DNA from: Tubiluchus corallicola
Taxonomy: Eukaryota; Priapulida; Priapulimorpha; Priapulimorphida; Tubiluchidae
Direction of reading: 5' to 3'
Length of the DNA: 64,000 nucleotides
Assembly: GCA_030141605.1 (NCBI GenBank)
Contig: JAQGDQ010000883.1
Span: forward strand, 1-64,000
Shown here: in pieces, positions 49,401 to 61,400 of the stretch
Layout: each line of letters starts with the position of its first letter
Numbering within the stretch: position 1 is the stretch's first letter
The notes under the pieces: generated by a model
What the model was told of the DNA's origin: nothing
The model's input: the letters and a program-made list of their open reading frames with translations, nothing else
Databases searched by the model: none
Made by a program: the position numbers and the translations under genes

Positions 49401-52400
49401 TTCACTTGAAGATCGTGACATAACCGGGAGACTTCGTGGCTTTCCGTAAATGCTACCTGCTTAGACTAATTCAAACTTCTACAGTTTACCTAATGTTCAC
49501 GCAAAAATATTGCAAAATAAAAAACTTATTATGCTTTTAATGAAGATTGACAGTGCGCTACTTTTCTTCAAGGTGAATGACGTCCTTGGAAGGAGAATTG
49601 ACGTTCAAAATGGGAGCGCCAAAGCATGAAGTGATCACGGTTCTTAAAGCGATTTTACTAGTTACATGAGGCGCTTATTGTAGTTTTATTACTAAACTCT
49701 TCGAACATTTTCCGCGAACTTTGAAATAAGCCAAACTTACGAGAAGGCTTGGCCTTTCGTTTAAGTGTAACTGTTTTGCGTTTTTTTTACATTTTGGTAC
49801 ATCAGAAGTTGGCATTCAGTAGCAGATGTTATTTGCAAACGGTCATGGCAGGGCCGTAAATAATTATCAAAACCGCCCCGCTACTGAACTGAGAGAGGTG
49901 TCTTAGTCATGTATGAATGTGAATACATCTCTCTTGTATAAGGTAAGTGGACAGAATCAGCACGTAAATGATATGGCTCAGACTGAGTATCGTAGTGGTC
50001 CTCCATCCACTTGCTAACCAGTCTAGACTTGTGCTATTCTTACGTTCAATCGTCAAGCACTCTGCGTGTGTCTTGTCTGCGGAAGTGTTTTAGAGCTTGC
50101 ACTTTTGAGATTCTGTAATTACCTGGTTAAGTTTTGCTTAGTCGTCATGCAAAGTCGTTGTCGAATAATTTTTTTGTTTTCAGGCAGCTGCAGCGAACAA
50201 GCGTCTAAGGGAGGCATTGAGTAAGAAGAAAGAAACAAAAGAGAAAGAAGAGACGAATGCAGAAAAAGATGTGAAGGGTATCGGGACAAGAATCAGGGTA
50301 AACTGACATCTTTTGTCATCTACTGACGTAGGTTTAGACTAAGGCCCATTTCACAGTAAGGACGCGTAGCAAAATTCCCATTGTACTCCCTTGTGAGGAA
50401 TTCTGTCGCCAGCTAGAAGCTATGCGTCCTCCTCGTGAGAAATTTTGCCTCATGGTAGAAATACTGCATGTTATATTTTTGTGAGGAATCCTCGCGGAAT
50501 TCAGTCGTAAATTTAACTACTCAATTACTTCTTTCTTATTTAGCAAACAACAATTAGCACTTTTAGCATAAAATTTCTAAGATTTAATCTCTCTTACAAC
50601 AGACTGACGATTTTATTGTTTATTATTGCTGCATCGATGGCTACATTCGTGAAAAAGAAAAATAACGCACGCACATATTTATTTTATAATGTATTTTCAG
50701 ATTTTGAAGTGGTTAGCAGAACTTTACTAAAAATACAAACAGACCTCACATTACATTGACTAACATTATTAACTGTACTTTGTACATGAGAATTACGGCA
50801 AGCATAAATTGAAGTATACATGCTTATATAGTGTAAAACTCGCAAAATAGCTGCAGCTAACAGCAGTGTGAAATGGGTTTAAGTTGGATTTGCCCATCCA
50901 AGTGTTTTAGCATAAGCATTAGGTGCAAGGGCTTACTCAATGTAGCTGGTTGTTGCAAAACTGGAACGCATCTCATAACCCTCTGACACGAGATATATTG
51001 TTTTAGCAGAGATGTCTCTATTATGTTCGGATGCTTCAGCCACCATTATGAAATAGTCTATGTCCATTTGTTTATTTCACTTATTTGCTGTATATAGTTA
51101 CAACTTTTTCAGTAAACATTTTCACAGTTCCAGCGATTGATGATGATTGTTAAAAAGTCAAAAGCTAAGTGTGCCAGACAACGCTTTACAGCCTAAGCTA
51201 ATAGTAACTGTTCTAACAGCTAGCTAGAATCTTACTTAGTTCATTTTTTCTTGTTCCCAAACAAGATCCTGCTAGTAAATCACTCTTATGCACAGACTAA
51301 TACATTATTAAGTAAAGTCCGCGTAAAACGACTGATGTTACTGAACTAGTGTGGCAGACGGCTTTACTTTACTTACACGTGACGGTTGTGGTTAAGATGC
51401 TTTGCTGTGGTACACTTAATTTAACCTTTGACGTACAGCAACTGCACATGCCCTCAACAACACTGTGAGAAAGGCTTATTGTCACGTGTTTTTACGTTGC
51501 ACAGAATTGGTTGAGTCAAGAGCTGGAAATTCTCGTGAGTACGAAAGAGGCAAAGCGTCACCTGGACTCGCTCATGGAGGATCGCAGAGAATTGACGGCT
51601 CAACGTCGAGAGTTCAAAAATAAGCTGGAAAACTTCCGTCCACCCAGTAAGGTAAGATTTGGACGACAATTATCGTTTCTGCTAACGAATTCCGATGAAC
51701 TTGAGTCACTTTCATTAAATCTTGATTTCTTTGCGGCAGAAATTGGCACGTTTGAGCAAGGAAGAAAACGTGATGGAATCACTGGACACCAGCCAGGATA
51801 AGCGGGATTTACAGGATCAGCTGAGTCAACTGGATCACGAGATTGAAACCAGGTTAGTTGCCTCATTGCTGGGTTCATTAATCCAAACAGAAACCTCATC
51901 ACTTAAAGGACAAGAAAAGGGGTACCTGAAGTAGGTTTAAGAAAAATCGCCTTAAAAAATTATACAGTGGCCGCTGCTTATTATGGACACGGTTATTGTG
52001 GACAACTCGCGAGGGACGGAATTTTCCCCTAATAAAATCCGCCGGTTAATATGGACAACCGCCGCTTAATATGGACAGCGAACATTCTTGGCACGTGAAC
52101 CAGCCGTGCCAACCACGGCCTGCGCGCGTGATTGAAAAGAGCTTCCCGCTCTGCTGCCTGTGTGAGTCATTGCATCAGTCAGTTCGCCGTTTGCCTTGGC
52201 CTTGAGAGCTTCGAAACTGTGATAACTTCTTTCCGTTCAAGGTTGAGAGAAAAGTTTCCTGCCAAACAAACTCGTCTGACTTCTTTTTTTCAATAAAACA
52301 GGAGACGAGTTGATACAGAAAGTTTTTTGCCTTTTTTAATGAAGGGGAAGGGTCTTCATGGGTCACTTCGCTTAATATGGACATACACTGCTGGCCCGAG

Positions 52401-55400
52401 GTGTCCACAATAAGCGGCTGCCACTGTATTGCTATTTTATGCGTATATCTTACTCGCACTGAAAAGCGACTGTGACCCCAAAACCCCCGGCCTGTTTCAG
52501 AGTTTTTTGCAATTTGTCATTCTCATTCCTGTATGTTGTCAGTAAGATCAGTAACGTGTTTTTTGGTGAGTCAGTGGTGCACACTGGGATGGCGATACAG
52601 TAACATTTTAGCAAGTGAGACAAATATTTTACATTATTAAGAATTTTCTTTTCCGGTGATGTAAGTCTTTCAAACAAGTGATATAACTTTATGTGGAAAG
52701 TTCTTTGGGATATATTTTAAAAATGCTTTTTTAAAAACATTTAAAAAAAAGTATTTGTTACGTTGCTTTTTAATCTGTCATGTTAATATAATGAAAGTTT
52801 ATTAATGCTAAGAGTGTAGAACATTTTCCCGTTTTTTTTGTTTATTCGTTTTTCTTCATCGATTGCGTATTTCCTGTAGCTTTTGTTTGTCAGGATGCAG
52901 TCGTTTAGATATTTCTATATCAGTCTAATCGTAACAACTCGTTGTCAACCAAGAAATAAGGAATTGTTCTCGTTCTTTCATTTATTTATATATTTTCTGC
53001 GTATCAGAAATGTTCAGATCACCGACCTGCAACAGAAGCTGATGGAGATCGATCATGAAGACAAGCAGAAGCATCGCTGGGACAACCTGAACACGATGGT
53101 GGAAGCCAAATGTGCGCTAAAGTGGCTCTTTCAACAGGTATAAATGCAACTAGCATCATTTCCGTTTGAGCTAACGGTCAAATTTAATGTGCAGACCATG
53201 TTTCTTTAATTAAAAGAGCTAACAGTAATGTAAAATTTGAAAGAGAAGCGGAAGTATTGCTGTGACAACCTAAAACTGTTGATTGATAAAATATGTTTTG
53301 CGTTTATTATCAATGGCTTCATCTAGTTTCTTTATGCAAAGTCTGCAAACATTAACTTAGGCGTATCATGATGTGTATCGTATCATGGCCTTAGTGTATC
53401 GTTACAGCAGGGGTGTGCAAATTGCTGGCCACTTGCGGCCCACCGAGAGAACTTTTGCGGCCCGCAAAGAGATTTGTCAACCTAATGAAAGTGCCCGGGC
53501 GATTAATTGAGTGTATCCAGCTGAAGTCCGTGCCACGATCCCAAAGATAGTGTGGGTAGTTTTTTCTACTAGATCGGATGCCATTAACCCTTACAAGACG
53601 GTTGTAGCTTAATGTCACTGTACTACATTGACTGTGTGATACACATTACTAATATGCATTGTAATGAAATTACCACTATCCATCCTGAAAGTAGAAATAT
53701 ATGGTTTGTAATATAAATTTTAATAACTTCTAAAATAGTTTCTTGAGTGTAATAGTAATGATGTACGCAGGTCGGATGCAAAAAAAATGTTATTAGGTCC
53801 TACTGTACTTGGCTCCTTGACCAAACTGCTCGTGGCCCACAGGAATTGCGGGAAAGTTTAATGTGGCCCGGCTAGTCAGATAATTTGCACACCCCTGCGT
53901 TACAGCTTTATTAAGTCACCATTCAACAAGTGTAGTTCTTTTACTGAGCCGGCTAGCAAATTGCATCACATTTTATCTTGCTTAGACACGTTTGAGATGT
54001 TTCTCTTGTCGGCTAACTGAGAATTAAAGCAGGTGAATTAATTAGGCAGTGGATGCGAAGTTGGAGGCTGGTGTTTGCACGGAGAGCAAGGAAGATTTGC
54101 AGTTTAATCTGAACGAGACGACGAGGAAGTGCGAGTCGCTTCATGAAGAGATGCGTTCACTGAAGAATGAACACGATGAGAAACTTCACGAGCAGCTGAG
54201 ACAGCATGAAGATAAAGTAAGAGTGTCTTGCTAGCAAAGTATTGATTTTCTGCAATAATTCAACATCAGTAACCTGCTCAATCTAGTCTGATATCAAAGC
54301 GATTGTTTTTCAATGTGAATTTTGAATTGTCTGTAACGTGAAGTTCATTTTTTCTGTTTGACCGCTTCAAATCTTTTAATAAGCTGCCGCGAAAAGAGTT
54401 CGGTGGCTGCGCCAATGACGAGATAAAACACAATGTTTCAAGGTGAAGGAAAGAAAATTTTAAAGTACATCCCAAAAAAAATTTCCACCAAAGTTATATT
54501 ACTTTACATTACGCTTACCTGTTCAAAAAGCTTAAGTAATTAGACTAGAAAATTCAAATAATTTAAAACGTTTACACCACCTAGTAGAATGGCGGCACAT
54601 CGCCATCCCAGTGTGCACCACTGATTCACCAAAAACACATTATTGATCTTATTGACAAGATAAAGTATTTTATGTTCTCTTCATTTTTTCAAACTTTATG
54701 CAATGTTATCTAAGCTTATTTCAGACGACTTAATGTTAAAATGGCCGTGCTTAACTGTCATCACGGGAGTTTAAATTTCCAAATTTTATACAGACAGCAT
54801 GTATGCGATGCAAAAATCGATGCGAATTTTTCAAGTTTTATTTATGAAGCTACACACGTGTCGTTAATCAATCTCCTAATTGTCTCATAAACGTCTAGTA
54901 TGGGCTGCTCTTGGCATACAAGCTACACACGCGTCGTTACACGCTGCTTGGTTGCACCGATGTAATGATATAAACAAAGGGACGTCCTGCCAACTAACAG
55001 TCAGCTCGCGAAACAGCCGACTGAGTCCGTAATATGCGAAACTTTTAACAGTCCAGATTTTGTCCGATTTTTCCAATATCCATAAAAGTGAGGTCCGGCA
55101 AACCAAGATGTGAGTGTAGTGTGTTTTTGGTGAGTTAGCGGTGCCCACTGGGATGGTGGTGCACACTGAGATGGTGATGGAGAGCCGTTTCACTAGGTGG
55201 TGCAAACATTTTAAATTATTAACAATTTTCATTTTTAATTACCGGGTACATAATCTTTCAAACTGTTAAGCGTAACGCTAAGTTATATAACTTTGTGTGG
55301 AAAGCTTTCTGCTCATGCTTTAAAATTCCTTTTTCTTCCCGTTTAACATGTTAAATTCATGGCAGATATTTGGTGGATATTGAAGCTAAACCATTATATT

Positions 55401-58400
55401 TTTCCCGCAACAGATGCTGTATTTGCTACGTCAGCTACCGAAAGCCGCCAGCCAAAAATCCGAGACGCCCGAAGTGAAGAATCTTCTGCAGAAGTTGGAG
55501 TTTCAGGTAGATTTTGTTTGGCGCAATAGTATGGGCAGTTTTGTAGATGGACAGTATCGTAACGTTAGTAAACACAACTAACTTTAGTAACTTTGGTATC
55601 GTAACGTAAGTACAGCTTTCGGAAGGAGTTTACTATTCTCTACACAATTTAAATATCTTAACCCTAACCCTAACATTAATCATAGCCTAACGCTAATCAT
55701 AGCCTAACCCTAACACTAATCATAGCCTAACGCTAATCATAGCCTAACCCTAACCCTAACACTAATCATAGCCTAACCCTAACCCTAACACTAATCATAG
55801 CCTAACCCTAACCCTAACACTAATCATCGCTTCACAAATTCATTTCTTGTGTTTGGGGAATTGTAAATTTTAGCCCTGCTTTCTACATATGTCTAGCGCA
55901 GAGCATATGATATTGATACAACCATGTGAATGGAACAATGTAATTAATGTAGTTACTGTACGTTGTATAGGTACTACTGATGAGACCTGTGAATCCATAA
56001 TAATCGATTTGGGTTCTTTTTCGGTCGTTGATTGAGCAAATCCTAAATGAATGGACGTGAACGTAATATAGACATCTATATGCTAACTTAATGGACGTGA
56101 TGGACGTTGTTGAAATGAAATCAGACGGCAGAACTAGTCAAATTGGTTTGCATGTGATATGGAGTTCATCACGTTTAAACAAACGTCCATCTGGCACTAA
56201 ACATTAAGCCCTCCCCGTCAAAAATTCATTTCTTGTGTTTCTTACTCTTTAAAATGCAATTGCAGTATTATAGCAAGAAAGAACGCCATCTGTTTGGTAA
56301 GAACGTGTCAAAACATCAAATTTGTTAAAACTATACAGTCTAGACTCGTTATCTCACCACTGTCCGTCTAAGCAAATTTTTTTCAAGAGGCGAGTATGGC
56401 GAGATAACGGGAATATAACGAAGTTAGCCTATATGTATATACATAATAGTTGATTAACATAGTGTTCCTCTATGTACATATAAAATATATTTCGCATTAT
56501 GATACCAATCAACATGTCTGTCTATCGAGTACAGCAGCATTGTCTACATACCGCTGTTATATTGATCGACACGCGGTATATGTATTGATTGATTCACCTC
56601 TGAGTTTGTCTGTTTGGCGACATAACGAATATAGTTTACATAAGCACTCATCCTAGCATGACGTGGCGAGGGTGGCGACTTAACGAGGTAAATATCAAAG
56701 CAGGAAATCCGTCCTGGTACTTTCTCTGGCGAGAGACGAGTTTGGCGGCATAACGAGGGGTGAAATAACGAGGCTAGACTATAGTTATTGCGTTTTATTT
56801 TTGCTCAACAGAAATATGTGATTTAATTGCAGATATTTTAGAAGTTTAATCACCGACTAGATTAATATTTGTTGATAACCGATGCGATCTTTTAGGCACA
56901 AGAAATTGAAGCGCTGAGTAATTTACACGAAAAACTTCAGTCGAAAGAGACAGAGATGTCCGACTTGAAGAAACAGCTGACGATCGCCAAGCTGAACAGC
57001 ACGAAGAAGATGACACTGCTGCCTCAGATTGTGTCGCCGTCTGGTGGTTCGTCACCATTTGCTCCACCTGCAAAAGCGGTAAGATGAGAGCCCTCTTATT
57101 GGAACGACTACTACTCCAAGGTCGCTTAAATGCCTCATAATCGATAGGCGTTGAACCTTCTGCGAGGTTAATATTCTGAATAGGTGCGGGGTCGCATATC
57201 TGGAAACCATTCGAAAGCAGTTTTCTTGGAGGTCGCTCATCCATTTGTTGACAGGCTTTGCGATGCTTAACTTTGTTTGCTAGCTATACATTATTATTAT
57301 GGCTGCTTGACTCAATATGTTGTCGTTGCTGCTTAATTTACGGGTAGTGATATAAGCGTGTGGTCTAATGCTTTGGCGATGATGTAGGGCAAGCTTATAT
57401 AGCATGAGAGATGTTACCGAAACTGAATTTACAAACCCAAACAGTTTTATCAGTTTCTCAGTTTGACATTTTTCCTTCAGTTATTAGCTAAAGTAGTTTT
57501 TATCATCTTACAATTGTGTAAATTCAAATTTATAATGTTTTTGTAGTAAATATGTCTTCATTTAGCATATTACACGGTTGCTATGGTTGCTATGGTTACC
57601 ATCATTAATACAATCACGTTTAGGTTGCTAAGCCAAAACGAACGATAGCCTATGCTGACGATTCTCTAACGGGGAGCGAGGTTTCGGACACGGACGATCC
57701 AGATAATGATCCGGACTGGCAACAGACTCCGTACATGATCCACGCTCGCCGGATCATCAAGAAGGCAAGAGAGCGGACGGAGCAATCGCTTCAATCCAAG
57801 GTAATCCGAAGTGAATTCTGTAATCTAAAAGTCGTGCACGACGTCAAGCATTTACACCAGACGCGTCTTTTGCAAATATAATTTTATGTCTGTGAAGATT
57901 TGAATCAATTCATTGTAAATGCCGACTGTGTTGTATATTCTGCGCGGTAGCTATTGTAGCGATTCCATCGAGTACTCAAGTACCCGTGTAATTACCCGCA
58001 CTGTTTATTACTTGAGCCCTATATTTCTACCCGGTTACAGCAACAAAAATGGTTGCAGACATTATTTGTAATACGATATCGATTGTTAGAGAATTAAAAC
58101 TTTAAATGCCACATTCTGTCGTTCGCTTTTACAGTAGATACTTACTAGCAAACTACGTGTATTAAGTACTGCGTCGGCAGCTGCCAGGGTAAGAGCCAAT
58201 CACTGTAGAGAGATCGCAGATCAAACCATTTTTGCCGTAGGGTGACTTGCAAAATATTTTTACCGCGAAGTTAATTATCCAAACGAAATTGTTTATTACC
58301 GTTTAAAAAGCTATTTCATGCCATTAGCAAAGATACAAATTAACAGATTGTTAAGTTTAACGGCACACAAGAAGGGTAATATAGATTATTTTATTTCCCT

Positions 58401-61400
58401 ACCCACCTGTGCCGAATTAAAAGTGCTCAGTGTCTGTACATAGTAGGCTGATGTAGCCGATTCATTCACGAAGCGTGCAATTATTAAGTAAGTAAGAAGT
58501 CTGGCATATAAAAACCTTGTGTGGGAAAGCAGTAACTTCTGCGACTCGCTGCTCGTGCGTTCAGGCTTTCAGGGTGTAATAACCGAACGCTTATTGTTAA
58601 TATAGTGACGCAATTAGTCGTTTTTCTTTGTGAATATAAATCATTACAATTTCTTCACTGCCGCTGAATCTTGACAATCGGGTACCTGGGTACTCGACGG
58701 GTATAAGGAACACGGTACCCTAATCTGATTTGTGCTACCCGTGTAAACACTAGTCTACTGTCTAATGTTGGAGAAAGGAGTCCAGGAATAACTACATGAG
58801 GGAAACATCCGTGTCCTTATCTTACTGCAGGGATGAGAATGTTCCGTGGATACGCGGAATTCCGAGTTTTTGGAGGATCAGTCGTGCCATTTTTGTAAAT
58901 CGCGCGAATTTGTTGAGAAAATTTTTACGGACCCAGTACATTGTTTCACAAGCTGGCTGCTAGTTGGCAGGCCGTCACTTTATTTACATCACGTACATAA
59001 CCACGTGTATATCTCTTCGTATAAAAATATAGAATCAATTGTGTGGAGTTATTTGAGTCAATTGCAGACAGTTTTTATATACTTTTGCATAGGAGCGGCC
59101 AGTACTTGAGACAATTAAGTATCATGTATCCTTGATAGTTGGGCATTTTAAATTATGCACGAAACTAGGTAACTGATATTTTAAGTCCAATTAGACGCTC
59201 TCTATGGTTACAAAATTGCAATTTCAGCCCCATTGAGGGCTTAGGCGACCCCAAGACCCCCGGCCTGTTTCAGAGTTTTTTGCAATTTCTTATTCTCATC
59301 CCTGTAGATTGTTTTGACCTACAGTGTAATATTGGGTCTTTTTTGTTTAATAAATGGCATGAATGAACAGAAATAAAGATGAGAGAGAAAAAAATGACGA
59401 TGAGTGCAGAAATTAGAAAATTAATAAGAATTATTGATGAGAACGAAATATGCATAATTTTCCTACACATAGTGTATTGTGAAGGTAATTAAAGAAATCA
59501 TGTTGCGAGTTCATGGTGGTCAGATGTTAAAGAAGCGCGTAGCTTTTACTTGATATTTGATTCTACGTTCATAGATGTTTTCGACATTTTAGCAGCAGCT
59601 GAACACTTCTGCGGGAGGGTGCAAGTGTAAGGTGAGCAACTGTTCAAATAAGCTGTGCAAGTGTCGCAAATCCGCACAGATGTGCGGTGAAAACTGCGGT
59701 TGTGACCAGACCACGTGCGCGAACAAACCGGGCAAAGAAAATGTGAGTAAATTACCTGTATGGTTGCTGTTATAAATGCTTCACGGCTTGTAAGTGCATT
59801 TTTGTGATTGCGTGTTTTTGATTTGTTCGTTTTAACTCTTGCACAACCTGCCCCACATTGTGCAATTACAGCAAATCACTTCTTATATGATGCTTGCAGA
59901 GCCTACCCCACAATTGTGCAAGTACGGCGAATCATTTCTGTTATAATGCCTGCAGAAACTACCCCACAATTGTGCAAGTATGGTAAATCACTTCTGTTAT
60001 GATGCGTGCAGAATCTGTCCCACAATTTTGCAGGTATGGTGAATCACTTCTGTTATGATGCTTGCAGAATCTGTCCCACAATTGTGCAAGTACGGTGAAT
60101 CATTTCTGTTCTAATGCTTGCAGAATCTGTCCCACAATTGTGCAAGTATGATGAATCACTTCTCTTACAATACTTGCAGAATTTGTCCCACAATTGTGCA
60201 AGTATGGTGAATCATTTCTGTTACAATGCTTGCAGAATCTGTCCCACAATTGTGCAAGTATGGTAAATAATTTCTGTGATGATATGTGCAGATCCTGCCC
60301 CATAATTGTGCAAGTATGGTGAATCATTTCTGTTACAATGCTTGCAGAGCCTGCCCCACAATTGTGCAAGTATGGTGAATCATTTCTGTTACAATGCTTG
60401 CAGAATCTGTCCCACAATTGTGCAAGTATGGTGAATCACTTCTCTTATAATGCTAGCAGAATATGTACCACAATTGTGCAGGTATGGTCAATCACTTCTA
60501 TTATGATGCGTGCAGAGCCTGCCCCACAATTGTGCAAGTATGGTGAATCACTTCTGTTATAATGCTTGCAGAATCTGTCCCACAATTGTGCAAGTATGGC
60601 ATTATGATTCAGCGGCAGGTCCTGCCTAATGTTGTTGCAGTTGGGCTGTCACCTATCCATTATTTAAGTAGATTCTCTATTGGCTAACTTTGGTTGAGAT
60701 AGCACACAATATGACCCTTCGGCTATATTCTCGCCCAAGATTCTATTTAAATTTCGGTCCAACCGACATGCTTGTGAAAAACAGTCCGCCTTGGGTCGAA
60801 CTCTGGTTCTTCTGATGATATGAAGTTTGAAAGGGGGCTGCCATCTTTGCACGTCATACTTTGACTCCTTGTAAATATCTTAGCCACTACAGATGGCGTT
60901 ACTGTTTCATCGTACAGTACGGAACAACTTTCACTGGTTGAAGTCTTTGTTTTGTCTAATAACTTTTATTATAATTCCAGTTTGATACCGAAGATCAGAG
61001 TACAGTGAATTCGCTACTTAACACAACTTTTGAAGTGACCACCACTGACTGTACTGTGAAAGTGTCTCCTTTAAAACCGTCCGTGGAGCCCATGAGGATG
61101 GCTACCATGTCACCGATGCGGAAAGCCAATCATGCTGTATGCCACCTTTAGAATACTTGTATTTCAATTTTATATACACGCTATATGGTTTTCTGATTGT
61201 GATACGTAGTTGTTAATGTTTGAGTTGACAAATTATGCTTTTTCCATGTTCCATGATATAGAAATGGTATTGCAAATAATAAAATCAGCTACTGGAAACT
61301 TGCAAAAGTGCCCAACAGGTGGCACTAGCAGAAGCGAGCCAGGTGTGACATTGAAAATCACTAAACTGAAGGGTTAATGGGAACATTTTTAAAATCGTTT

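Larger units (their letters stand above)
38467..57800 (+). other. KIF4: KIF4 exons 9-22: coiled-coil stalk (residues 357-1079)
   Basis: These exons encode a Glu/Gln/Lys/Leu-rich stalk with heptad character, as expected for the dimerising coiled coil. Family-conserved stretches include [19 protein letters not shown] (exon 13), [17 protein letters not shown] and [15 protein letters not shown] (exon 14), [11 protein letters not shown] (exon 15), [19 protein letters not shown] (exon 16) and [15 protein letters not shown] followed by [11 protein letters not shown] (exon 18). Exon 12 (45263-45611, 349 nt) is the longest and contains a Ser/Pro-rich break around [18 protein letters not shown]. Exons 21-22 move into a Ser/Asp-rich linker ([16 protein letters not shown]) ahead of the cysteine domain. 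Exon 10 (46 nt) and exon 9 (65 nt) are very short. Confidence 0.93.
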
